A stretch of DNA of 64,000 nucleotides from Sphingomonas bacterium. GTDB lineage: Bacteria; Pseudomonadota; Alphaproteobacteria; Sphingomonadales; Sphingomonadaceae. The stretch lies in assembly GCF_903642285.1 (NCBI RefSeq), contig NZ_CAHJWJ010000008.1, positions 51,678 through 115,677 of the forward strand. Reading direction: 5' to 3'. This document shows positions 1-8,270 of the stretch, piece after piece. A program made the position numbers and the translations under genes. The first letter of the stretch is position 1; the number at the start of each line of letters is the position of its first letter. The notes under the pieces are model-generated. The model did not search any database. It saw only the letters and a list, made by a program, of their open reading frames with translations, and was not told the DNA's origin.

Positions 1-465
1 TGCGCCCGTTGCTGCTGTAATGCCGAACTCGGCGCCATGTCCCCGTATGGCATTGACGAGCTGGGTGCGTTTCTGGATGAGCCTTTCGCGCACACTCATC
101 AACATAAGAGCGGCTTGTTGGTCAGCAGTCTTGGCAGGGACGAAGCGCATCGTAGGGCGGCTCATAGCTTCGCAAAGGGCTTCTGCATCCGCCGCGTCGT
201 TCTTACCGCGCTTGACGTAGGGCTTCGCCAATTGCGGGGCGATCAGCTTGACCTCGTGCCCGAGCGAAGCGAGAAGGCGCGCCCAATGGTGCGAACTGCC
301 GCATGCTTCGATAGCGACGACGGTGGGTGGCAGCTTCTCGAAAAAGCGCACCATTTCCCGACGCGTCAATTTCTTGCGAAGCACCGGCTTCTCCGATGCA
401 TCTACGCCATGCAGCTGAAAAACGTTCTTTGACGTGTCCATGCCTATGCGGGTAATTTGCTCCAC
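1..465 (-). mobile_element. IS110-family transposase, N-terminal part (runs off window)
   Basis: Read on the minus strand from a GTG at 465 with GAGGGAG just upstream, the frame is open to the window edge (155 codons). It begins with the IS110 DEDD-type start (ITRIGMDTSKNVFQLHGVD), has AIEACGSSHHWAR around residue 55 and the GKNDAADAEALCEA signature that carries catalytic acidic residues of the RuvC-like domain. IS110 enzymes excise and insert the element without terminal inverted repeats. The C-terminal serine domain lies outside the window. An alternative ATG start lies at 441. The element has landed in the last codons of an IS66 transposase. Confidence 0.85.
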
Positions 466-540
466 GGGCGGCTCCCTCGATTGAGTCTTGCAACGACCTC
501 ACTCTGGCACATTGCGATGCCGTTGGGAGCCGTCCACCCC

Positions 541-1330
541 AACACGGCAGGAGCTCGTCGAGCCGGGTCGCGGGGTGGTCGGCGATGCGATTGAGCAGGT
601 CGGTGATGTAGGCCTGGGGATCGAGGCCATTCATCTTGGCGCTTTCGATCAGCGTCATGGCGCGCGCAAGGGTTTCGGCGCCGGTCTCGGAGCCGGCGAA
701 TAACCAGTTCTTCTTGCCCAGGCATATGGGCCTAACAGCGCGCTCGGCGGCGTTGTTATCGATGGCGACGCGCCCATCATCGAGAAACAGGCTGAACGCG
801 TGCCAGCGACCCAGGGCGTAGCGAAAGGCCTTCGCCAGGTCTCCCTTGGTCGAGATACGAGTGAGTTGCTTCTCGGCCCAGCTATGCAAAGCCTCGAGCT
901 TCGGTTTGCTCAGTTCCTGGCGCACGGCGCGGCGGACGTCGGCAGGCTTGCCCGCGATCTCGCGTTCGATGTCGTAGAGTTGCCCGATACGCTCAAGCGC
1001 CTCGTGTGCGATCTCGGACTTTTGCGACGTCCAGATGTCATGAAAATCGCGTCGCCAATGCGCAAAGCAGGCCGCTTCCCGGAAGCGCGGGTTCCCATCC
1101 GCGCCGGGTTCATAGAGCTTCGCGTAGCCTTTGTAGGCGTCGGCCTGAAGAATGCCGCTCGCGTTGCCCAGATGGGCCAATACATGCTCGGCTTTCCAGT
1201 TGGGAGCATAGCGGTAGACGACCCCGGGCGGCGCGGTGCCGGCCCAGGGGCGCTGATCACAGACATAACCCCAGATCCGGCCTTGCATCACACCCTTGCC
1301 GATACCTTTGGCGCGCCGTTCCGGAGCGAG
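541..1330 (-). pseudogene. IS66-family transposase (TnpC), C-terminal half only
   Basis: The frame shows typical IS66 TnpC sequence: GRIWGYVCDQRPWAG, ADAYKGYAKLY, the CFAHWRRDF zinc/catalytic stretch, DNNAAERAVRPICLGKKNWLFAGS and the terminal ADHPATRLDELLP. About 260 of the usual 500 or so residues remain. The N-terminal half is missing: upstream of about 1330 the sequence changes to an unrelated LysR-like fragment. The true C-terminus is cut near 541, where the IS110 element begins, so the reading frame runs on into IS110 DNA. The accessory genes tnpA and tnpB are absent. This is a dead remnant. Confidence 0.85.
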
Positions 1331-1345
1331 TACGCGGAAACCCTC

Positions 1346-1440
1346 GCAGCGCCCGCGAACGTCCGCGCTTCGACGACCTGCAAGAATGCTTCTAACTGGT
1401 AAAATTCCGGGCGTACCGCGACCCTCGACGGACCGATCAT
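1346..1440 (-). pseudogene. Possible LysR-type regulator N-terminal fragment
   Basis: On the minus strand a short frame reads QLEAFLQVVEARTFAGAAR, which matches the first helices of the LysR helix-turn-helix domain. The rest of the HTH and the effector domain are missing because the sequence passes directly into the truncated IS66 transposase. If real, it is the stub of a regulator destroyed by transposition. It is short enough that a chance resemblance cannot be excluded. Confidence 0.4.
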
Positions 1441-1624
1441 AGTCGACTCCAGATTTTCACTGTCGGACGTCGTCCAACCAGCACGGTCCAAGCGAACGAA
1501 AAGGACCGTTACTATCTGTCATGTGCTGAAAAGGCCCAGGCCGTGCCGGTCCGTTTGCCAAGTCACACCGATGAGCCAAAAATTGTCGCGGATATCCTAA
1601 TGGAGCACCGAGCGGTGGCCGGCT
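1441..1624. other. Intergenic stretch downstream of the long operon
   Basis: Between the LysR-like fragment and the acyl-CoA ligase stop codon I see no gene, no clear terminator hairpin and no repeat. Confidence 0.4.
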
Positions 1625-3199
1625 TCAAAGCTCGACTTTCGAGCGGTTGCCGGCTGCGAGGACCGCCAGCTCTTCTCGAAGCCGTTTCTTATCGACCTTG
1701 CCGATGGAGGTAAGTGGAAGAGAATCGAGGAAAAAGAGATGCTTCGGCGTGTGAATCGCACCTTTGGACGCACGAACGTGCGCGGCGAGCTCGCGAGGGC
1801 TCGCGTGAAAGCCAGGTCGCCTCACAACAGCAGCCGTGACAGCCTCACCCCAGACTTCATCCGGCAAGCCAACGACAGCTGTGCTCCCGACACTCGGGTG
1901 CGTCGCAAGCGCATCTTCGACTTCCCGGGTGAACACGTTGAAGCCGCCGGTGATTACCATGTCTTTCAATCTGTCGACGACAAAGAAAAAGCCTTGCTCG
2001 TCAACCCTGGCTAGATCGCCCGTATGCAGCCAGTCATCTGCAAGCGTTTCCTCTGTCAACTCCGGCCGGTTAAGGTAGCCATCCATGATGGATGATCCGC
2101 GCGCGCAGATCTCACCAACTCTACCCGGCGCAACCTCCCTCCCTTCGTCGTCGCGTAAACTGATCTCGCAGTTGGCGACAGGCATGCCGCACGAGGCGAG
2201 ACGGGTGAGATCAGTCGGATCGTGATCGCCTTTCCGCATTACCATGAGCGGGTATCCTTCGCTCTGGCCGTATAGTTGCGAAAAGACTGGACCGACCCGG
2301 TTGATCGCTTCGGCCAATCGACCAGGTAAGATCGTTGAAGCTCCATACATAACAAGCTGAAGCGAACTCAAGTCATGCCTTGCCAGCGATGGGTCATCCA
2401 GCATGCGATAGATCATCGTAGGGACTAAGAGAGTGCTCGTAATCGCCTCGCGAGCTATCACTTTCATCAAGTTCTCCGTATCAGCAGAGTTATCCATGAA
2501 GACTGTTCCGCCGAGCAATAGTACGGGGAGTATCTTGAAGCCGCTGACGTGGGAAACAGGGGTGATCGCTAAGTGTCGAGGACGCGCCGGGAATTCGAAA
2601 GACGCGAGGTTCGACACTGTCGTAGCCGCCAGCGTGGCATGGGAGCGTATTACTCCCTTCGACTTACCGGTTGTTCCTCCGGTGTACATGACCGACGCGA
2701 TGTCGCTGGATATCGCGAGATCGCGCGCGGTGTCGGTGCCGACCTGTTCGACCGCTGCCGCGATGTCGATTCCGAGTCCAGGCCGCCCCCGCGAGAAAAG
2801 CTTCATCTCGGGATAGATACCGGCAAGGGCCTCGCCGCGTTCATGGTGCCGCAACCCATCGATGACGATCGCGTCGGCTGACGAGTCATCAAGCTGATGA
2901 CAGTGATCACTTAAGGAGCCTGCCGGATGCAACCATGTTGTCGCGATCCCACTCGCCTGTGCGGCGGCCCCCAGGCACCAGATTAGCGGATCATTGCCAC
3001 TCAAGATTGCGAGGCGCCGGCCAGAGATCAAGCCACTTGAGGCGAGCAGGCGCTGGAACCGGCCTACCAAGTCGAGCGTGGCGCGAAAACTAATCTCCTC
3101 CCGATCCGCACTGAATGCTATGCGGCTCGGCCAGCGGCGTAGCGCCCCCAGCAACTGGCTACTGACCGTGACAGCTTGAAGAATTGGCCGCTCAACCAT
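1625..3199 (-). CDS. Acyl-CoA ligase / AMP-binding enzyme
   Basis: A 524-residue adenylate-forming enzyme that activates a carboxylic acid with ATP and CoA. The phosphate-binding motif YTGGTTGKSKG is near residue 172, followed by a YGQSE adenine-binding motif, a WLHTGDLA motif and the C-terminal GKVDKKRL with the catalytic lysine. The length is usual for fatty-acid or aromatic-acid CoA ligases. I chose the ATG at 3199, which overlaps the upstream flavoprotein gene by 8 bases; an upstream in-frame start would add 32 atypical residues lying wholly inside that gene. It is the last gene of the minus-strand operon. With a tannase-type esterase in the same operon, the likely substrate is the released aromatic acid, but the motifs do not fix the substrate. 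Confidence 0.85.
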   Translation of the reverse strand: MVERPILQAVTVSSQLLGALRRWPSRIAFSADREEISFRATLDLVGRFQRLLASSGLISGRRLAILSGNDPLIWCLGAAAQASGIATTWLHPAGSLSDHCHQLDDSSADAIVIDGLRHHERGEALAGIYPEMKLFSRGRPGLGIDIAAAVEQVGTDTARDLAISSDIASVMYTGGTTGKSKGVIRSHATLAATTVSNLASFEFPARPRHLAITPVSHVSGFKILPVLLLGGTVFMDNSADTENLMKVIAREAITSTLLVPTMIYRMLDDPSLARHDLSSLQLVMYGASTILPGRLAEAINRVGPVFSQLYGQSEGYPLMVMRKGDHDPTDLTRLASCGMPVANCEISLRDDEGREVAPGRVGEICARGSSIMDGYLNRPELTEETLADDWLHTGDLARVDEQGFFFVVDRLKDMVITGGFNVFTREVEDALATHPSVGSTAVVGLPDEVWGEAVTAAVVRRPGFHASPRELAAHVRASKGAIHTPKHLFFLDSLPLTSIGKVDKKRLREELAVLAAGNRSKVEL

Positions 3200-4181
3200 T
3201 CTGGCGTCCGAGCATCGAGGACGTCGCAGCTCGCGCTGCACGATATTCGCCGAGGGTTTGCTCAATGAGTTCCGCCGCCGGCTGAATTCGGTCAACGCCG
3301 GACACGGAGTGGCCGGCGCTCCAGATATCGCGCCATCGCTTAATCAGTGACGGGCCCGCCTCCTGTCCCCACCGCCCGTCCGCGTCCGCCATGCTCACCT
3401 TCTCGTCCAAATTCGCCGGATCGAGACCGGCGGCGACGATCGAGGAGCGCAGCATGTTAGTTGGTAAGCCCGTGAAGGCGGACGTGAGCTGGACGTCGTC
3501 CATCGACGCTGCTAGGAGCATGTCTCGATATTCGGAAGCAGCACGGCTCTCGGCAGTAGCGATGAATTTGGTACCCATGTAGGCCAAGTCGCATCCTAAT
3601 ACTTGGGCCGCCCAGAGCGCAGCTCCATCGGCAATGCCGCCCGCGAGGATCAGCGGACCCGAGAAGAAGCTGCGGATCGATCGCGCGAAAGCAAGCGGGT
3701 TCATCCAACCGGTTTGGCCGCCCGCACCAGCAGATAGCAGGACCAAGCCATCCGCCCCCGCTTCGATCGCCCGCTCGGCGTGATGAAGCGTCGCAACGTC
3801 CGCAAGCACGAGACATCCGACATCGTGCAGCGGAGCAATAGCGGGGGATGGTGACCCCACGCTCGTGATGACGAGCTCGACCCGATGCCTCACCAGCGTT
3901 CCGAGGTCCTGATTAAGCCGCCCTTCCCGCATAATGAGATTCGGGCAGATCGGGGCTGTTGCTCGGCCCGTACGATCTTCGGCCGCAGCCGCCTGATCGT
4001 GCAGCCGCGCCAGCCAACCATCAAGTTCGTCCTCACTGCGGGCGTTGGCGGTGGGGAAGGCGCCGATGATGCCGCTTTCGCAGGCCACCCCTACCAGTTC
4101 CGGTCCTGAAATCCGGAGCATCGGTGCCGCAATGAGCGGAAGCCGCAACCGTGATGCGATCCGATGAGGTAGACCTTGCAT
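3192..4181 (-). CDS. Nitronate monooxygenase-like FMN oxidoreductase
   Basis: A 329-residue TIM-barrel flavoprotein of the 2-nitropropane dioxygenase/nitronate monooxygenase family, which also includes FabK-type enoyl reductases. Visible family marks are LPLIAAPM near the N-terminus, GADGLVLLSAGAGGQTG in the middle and LILAGGIADGAAL in the phosphate/FMN-binding region. The ATG at 4181 places the conserved barrel strand right after the start; longer in-frame starts would add about 98 unrelated residues and run into the esterase gene. Its stop overlaps the start of the CoA ligase, so the two are translationally linked. The true substrate is unknown; nitronate is only the family name. Confidence 0.8.
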   Translation of the reverse strand: MQGLPHRIASRLRLPLIAAPMLRISGPELVGVACESGIIGAFPTANARSEDELDGWLARLHDQAAAAEDRTGRATAPICPNLIMREGRLNQDLGTLVRHRVELVITSVGSPSPAIAPLHDVGCLVLADVATLHHAERAIEAGADGLVLLSAGAGGQTGWMNPLAFARSIRSFFSGPLILAGGIADGAALWAAQVLGCDLAYMGTKFIATAESRAASEYRDMLLAASMDDVQLTSAFTGLPTNMLRSSIVAAGLDPANLDEKVSMADADGRWGQEAGPSLIKRWRDIWSAGHSVSGVDRIQPAAELIEQTLGEYRAARAATSSMLGRQNG

Positions 4182-4278
4182 CGCGATAGGTCCTGGCTGA
4201 GACTTGGCAAAATCGGCATCCACGGCCCAATCATTCGCACGGGGTTTCTGCCCGATTTGCGAGCTGCCTCCGGGAAGA

Positions 4279-5883
4279 TCAGGCACAATGAAAGTTCGCA
4301 GCGTCGTTGAGATCGCCCTGGCCGGAGTAGGTCGCCTTTTTTGGATAAGCGCAGATCGGGCGCGACCGTATGATAGTCGATCCGCTCCGCTGTTCAGCAC
4401 GGATCGCGTCCGGGGCGTGACCACTCTCGACCCACTTATCGAGCGCGCCGAGTGCATCGAAATGAGTAAAGCCATGCCCGAAATAGTCTCCGAACGGGCC
4501 GCAGTGCTGCACGCCGGGCATAAGAAAGAACCGAAATGAACCGTCAGTAGAGCGGTCCCACACCGTACCGTGCGTTTCCTGGGTTATACGTTGCGCTAAA
4601 TCGACCGACATCTGCCACGGAATGATCGGGTCGGAGAGTCCCGCCCAGAGCAGAAGTTTGCCACCGCCTCGAAAAAAACGGCTGAGGTCGGTCTGATCGG
4701 CGTCAATCAACTCGCCGTAGCTTTGCTTCCAGCGCACGCCATCGCTGTCCGCACGAAAACTTGCCGGATCAACGGGTAAACCATCACGATCGAAATAGCG
4801 GTAGAACTGATAGCCGAGTACGAATCCGTGCGCGGCTCCCGGCCATGATGCCTTGTCCTCCTCGGGACCGACCGCCTGCCAGCGGCCGCCTGGGGCGGTA
4901 CCGAAGATGTAGGCCGGCCAACCCAGCCCGTAGTCATCGCGGTCGCCGCCCGATAGTCGCGTCGCGTAGAGGCCCCGGCTGGCGTTAGCGAACGCTGGGT
5001 TCTGAAGCTCCTCAAGCGCCTCAATCTGGTGCGAGTTCAAGCAAGGCTTAGACTTTTTGGCGCCGCGGCATGAAAGCTCAGCAAGTCGCGGGTGGCAGCG
5101 CAGCGGATCACCGACAAGGCCATCCTGAATCCCGTCTAGCGTATCACACTGCCGAACCACCAGATCGTCAACAGCACGAAACTCCTCGTTCGATATCCAG
5201 GAGTCGGCGTGTCGTCGCACGATCCTGGTGTTCTCCAGCATCTGTGAGAACAGAGCGCTCCAATTCCAGGCTGGTGACTCCGAAATGATGCCATCGAACG
5301 TCGAGGGAAAGCGCTCAGCTTCGACCATTCCTTGGCGACCGCCGCCGGAGCAGCCCTGAAAATAGGCAAATTTTACAGCCCGCTCGTAGAGCATGGACGT
5401 GAGAAGCTTGAGGCGGCTCGCCGCCTCATGCATTGCAAGTTCGAAGAAGTCGATCTTCCGCGCGGGATCGTTGGCCGCCCAAGTGCCGTTGTTTGACCAA
5501 GGCGACGAGTGCCCAGTATCAGCAGAGGCAGTCGCATACCCGCGAGCGACGCCATATTCGAGGTCAGCCGGCTCGCCTGCGAATCCACCCACACCGAGAA
5601 ATAGAAACTTCCCGTTCCAACGGGAAGGAAGGGCAAGCCGGAAGCCAACTTCTCCCCTGCCGGTGAAAGTCCCGGCCACCTCACAATAGCCCGATCCGCC
5701 TGTTTTTGGCTCAACCTGCTTGGTGCTAAGCCGCCCGATGTCAGGTCCGAGCGCCTTAAGAACTGTATCACGGTCGCACGAAATTGCGGGCGTCGTCGTC
5801 TGTGCCAAGGACGGACCGCTCGCCGTAGCGAGTGCGAGCGGGAGGCACACATACAACGCCAATATTTGCAGCTTAGCAGACAT
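4279..5883 (-). CDS. Secreted tannase / feruloyl esterase family hydrolase
   Basis: A 534-residue protein with an N-terminal signal peptide (MSAKLQILALYVCLPLALAT, cleavage near ASGPSLAQ). The catalytic set of the tannase family is complete in the CS-D-HC arrangement: Ser179 in GCSGGGRQG with Cys178 before it, Asp418 in GLSDPIIP, and His460-Cys461 in GVQHCG. In this family the two cysteines form a disulfide that joins the triad. Such enzymes split esters of gallic, ferulic or related acids, here in the periplasm or outside the cell. The start at 5883 was chosen for the signal peptide; it lies 16 bases after the TonB receptor stop. Neighbours suggest that the alcohol part is a polyol imported by the ABC system. 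Confidence 0.9.
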   Translation of the reverse strand: MSAKLQILALYVCLPLALATASGPSLAQTTTPAISCDRDTVLKALGPDIGRLSTKQVEPKTGGSGYCEVAGTFTGRGEVGFRLALPSRWNGKFLFLGVGGFAGEPADLEYGVARGYATASADTGHSSPWSNNGTWAANDPARKIDFFELAMHEAASRLKLLTSMLYERAVKFAYFQGCSGGGRQGMVEAERFPSTFDGIISESPAWNWSALFSQMLENTRIVRRHADSWISNEEFRAVDDLVVRQCDTLDGIQDGLVGDPLRCHPRLAELSCRGAKKSKPCLNSHQIEALEELQNPAFANASRGLYATRLSGGDRDDYGLGWPAYIFGTAPGGRWQAVGPEEDKASWPGAAHGFVLGYQFYRYFDRDGLPVDPASFRADSDGVRWKQSYGELIDADQTDLSRFFRGGGKLLLWAGLSDPIIPWQMSVDLAQRITQETHGTVWDRSTDGSFRFFLMPGVQHCGPFGDYFGHGFTHFDALGALDKWVESGHAPDAIRAEQRSGSTIIRSRPICAYPKKATYSGQGDLNDAANFHCA

Positions 5884-5899
5884 TGATCGGTCCTGTATT

Positions 5900-8149
5900 T
5901 CAATATTTAATTGAGAGGCGAACACCGTAAAGGCGCGGAGGTTGATAATCACTGTACAAGTGATTGGTCACGTTAATCATGCCGTTACGGACGATTTTAT
6001 CTTCAAGGTTGTAGACAAAGCCCTGAACCGTCCATTTCGAAGATGGACTTGCGTATGTGAGCAAAAGGTCGGTACGAGTATAACCATTCACTCTATCTAC
6101 CGGCAGGTTGAACTCGCGCAAAAAGACGAACGACTGGGCGTAGATCGCGGCCGATGGGGAAAGCGTGCCGCCATTGCCGAAGTGGAAGTCGTGGGTATAT
6201 TGCACGCGACCGGAGAACCGGGGTGAGTTGATGAGCCGGTTGCCCGCCAAGCTCGGGAAGACGGCACCGGTCTGCTGGTCAACGGCGTTAGGGTAGCTCT
6301 CGAACGTAGCGTGTAGGTAGCTGAAGAAGCCCGATAGGCGGTCGGCAGAGGTCAGCCGCCAATCGGCTTCGGCCTCTACACCGTATATCTTGGCCTTCGC
6401 GGCGTTATCGATAATCTGCTGTACGCCTTTGATCTGCGTGACCTGCAGGTCCTTGTAGGGTGTATAAAAGCCAGCAAGATTGAGCCGGAGGTTGTTGTCC
6501 AGCAAGCGAGTCTTCAGCCCGATTTCGTAGTTTGTGTTCTTTTCAGGCCGGTAAGTGCGATTTCCTACGCCGACGATCTCGTTGACACCGCCGGCCTTGA
6601 AGCCCGACGTGGCGGTAGCATATGCAGTTGTTGTCGCGCTAAAATCATACTGCAGTCCAGCGCGATAGGTGACATCCGAGAAGCGGCCGGTCGCCGGATC
6701 GGACGGGGCGATCGCGCAGCCCATCGGCACGGGCTGCAGCAGAACCGGCAGCGGCGTTCCGCCCGGACAGAAAGCTTGGCGGGTGCCGTTAAGTGGTAGC
6801 TGTCGGCGTTCACTGCTGTACCGCAGTCCCGCAATCACCTGTAGCTTACTTGTGGCCGAGAAGGTCGCTTGGTCAAACACTCCCCACGCGGACCCATGCA
6901 GAAATGGTCCGGTGGGATTACCGCTCGCGAAGCCAAGATTCAGGTCGAAGATGTCATAGGCTTCGTTAGCGAACTCGGTCTGATGAAAATAGGTCGCACC
7001 GGCAACGTTTTGTAGACGACTGTCTTTATAGCTCAGATTCACTTCATGATAGGTGCTGTCGCTCGATCCGTGGCGATCTCCGTCTAGCGCCGGGGTCAAT
7101 GAGCCCGCATTCGTGAAGTCGAACTTTACATCTAGATGCTGGTAACCAGCGACGTAGGATAGCGTGAACGGATCGAACGAGAAGCTCATCGTCGAGCGAA
7201 GGAGCAAGTTCGACAAGTGTTGGTCGGGGCTGATCGTCTCGGTAATCACCGGATGGTAGTATGGGTTGCGGTGATCAATCGGCTGGCCGTCGGGGCCGGT
7301 GTCGAAGAGAGCGCCGGGCGTGCCGTTCTGCTCTGAGCCGTCGACGGCCACGCGCCAGGAAAAGCGGCTGCTAGGGGTCCAAAGCGCGACTATTCGACCG
7401 TTGCGATCATCGGCTCGGCCGTAACGGTCTGAAACCGACGAACTGTTATTGAACAACCCATCGTTGCGATGGAATGCGCCGGCAAACCGCACCGCGAGAG
7501 AGTCGGTGACTGGAACGTTAAGTACAACCTCGGTGCGGAGGTCATTGAACCGACCATAGGAAACCTCGGCTGACCCGCCAAACTCGTGTACCGGGTCGTT
7601 GGTGATCACATTCACGTTGCCGCCGGTAGCGTTGCGACCGTAAAGCGTACCTTGCGGGCCGCGCAACACTTCCACACGGGAGACATCGAGAAGATCGCCG
7701 CTCAGTCCCTGGGTTCGGGCGATGTACATCCCGTCGATGTAGGTGGCGATTGCCGGGTTGCCGCTCGAGTTGAAATCGGTGTTGGTGATCCCGCGGATGG
7801 TGACCTGGACCGATCCGACGAATGATGCAGTCTTGATTTGGAGCCCGGGAGTGGTCGAGGTCAGGTCACGGAGCCCGACCACGCCCTCAGTTTTCAGCGT
7901 AGCGCCTGTGAGTGCCGTCACTGCGATAGGAGTACGGCTCACAGACTCCGACCGCTTATTTGCGGTGACCACGATGTCGCCTTGTGCCGGATCAGCCGTT
8001 GGCGCGACCACGGGTGCGGCAGACGCTTGCCCCTCCGGAAGAGCTCGAGACGGCGATGAAGGGGATGACGCGGCTGATAACGTTTGTGCGGCAACGGGTC
8101 CAGCGGAAATGCTACTCGCCGCCAACAGAGCAAACGCCGATCGCTTCAT
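5900..8149 (-). CDS. TonB-dependent outer-membrane receptor
   Basis: A 749-residue receptor with a signal peptide (MKRSAFALLAASSISAGPVAAQ), a TonB box region GDIVVTANKRSESV, a plug domain with LRGPQGTLYGRNATGGNVN and a beta-barrel that ends in an aromatic-rich strand (LYGVRLSIKY). Such receptors import large or scarce substrates with energy from TonB/ExbBD. The ATG at 8149 has a strong GAGGAGGGG ribosome site. It lies between the polyol dehydrogenase and the secreted esterase, and has its own promoter/operator region. The likely cargo is the ester that the esterase cleaves. This assignment is from context; the family alone does not give substrate. Confidence 0.9.
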   Translation of the reverse strand: MKRSAFALLAASSISAGPVAAQTLSAASSPSSPSRALPEGQASAAPVVAPTADPAQGDIVVTANKRSESVSRTPIAVTALTGATLKTEGVVGLRDLTSTTPGLQIKTASFVGSVQVTIRGITNTDFNSSGNPAIATYIDGMYIARTQGLSGDLLDVSRVEVLRGPQGTLYGRNATGGNVNVITNDPVHEFGGSAEVSYGRFNDLRTEVVLNVPVTDSLAVRFAGAFHRNDGLFNNSSSVSDRYGRADDRNGRIVALWTPSSRFSWRVAVDGSEQNGTPGALFDTGPDGQPIDHRNPYYHPVITETISPDQHLSNLLLRSTMSFSFDPFTLSYVAGYQHLDVKFDFTNAGSLTPALDGDRHGSSDSTYHEVNLSYKDSRLQNVAGATYFHQTEFANEAYDIFDLNLGFASGNPTGPFLHGSAWGVFDQATFSATSKLQVIAGLRYSSERRQLPLNGTRQAFCPGGTPLPVLLQPVPMGCAIAPSDPATGRFSDVTYRAGLQYDFSATTTAYATATSGFKAGGVNEIVGVGNRTYRPEKNTNYEIGLKTRLLDNNLRLNLAGFYTPYKDLQVTQIKGVQQIIDNAAKAKIYGVEAEADWRLTSADRLSGFFSYLHATFESYPNAVDQQTGAVFPSLAGNRLINSPRFSGRVQYTHDFHFGNGGTLSPSAAIYAQSFVFLREFNLPVDRVNGYTRTDLLLTYASPSSKWTVQGFVYNLEDKIVRNGMINVTNHLYSDYQPPRLYGVRLSIKY

Positions 8150-8216
8150 AACCCCTCCTCCTCATGGCCGCTATGCTGCGGCTCGCTGTTGAGGCTCCCG
8201 AACGGGAACCGGTGTC

Positions 8217-8245
8217 AATGTAACGCAACATTCACATTGAGTCAA
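8217..8245 (-). promoter_or_regulatory. Promoter with palindromic operator upstream of TonB receptor
   Basis: On the minus strand TTGACT (8240-8245) and TACATT (8217-8222) are 17 bases apart, a plausible -35/-10 pair 68 bases or more before the receptor ATG. A palindrome AATGT-N6-ACATT (8217-8232) overlaps it, extended by TCACAT to 8237. Nearly the same 21-base sequence is found at 14577-14597 upstream of the kinase gene. The probable binder is the TetR-family protein encoded at 14777, but this is inference. Confidence 0.55.
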
Positions 8246-8270
8246 TAGGGGCTTTTCTATCCCTGCCGTC

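Noticed and set aside
3200..3295. Longer N-terminus of the CoA ligase
   Set aside because: Thirty-two extra residues lie fully inside the upstream gene and look like no ligase; the ATG at 3199 with coupled overlap fits better.
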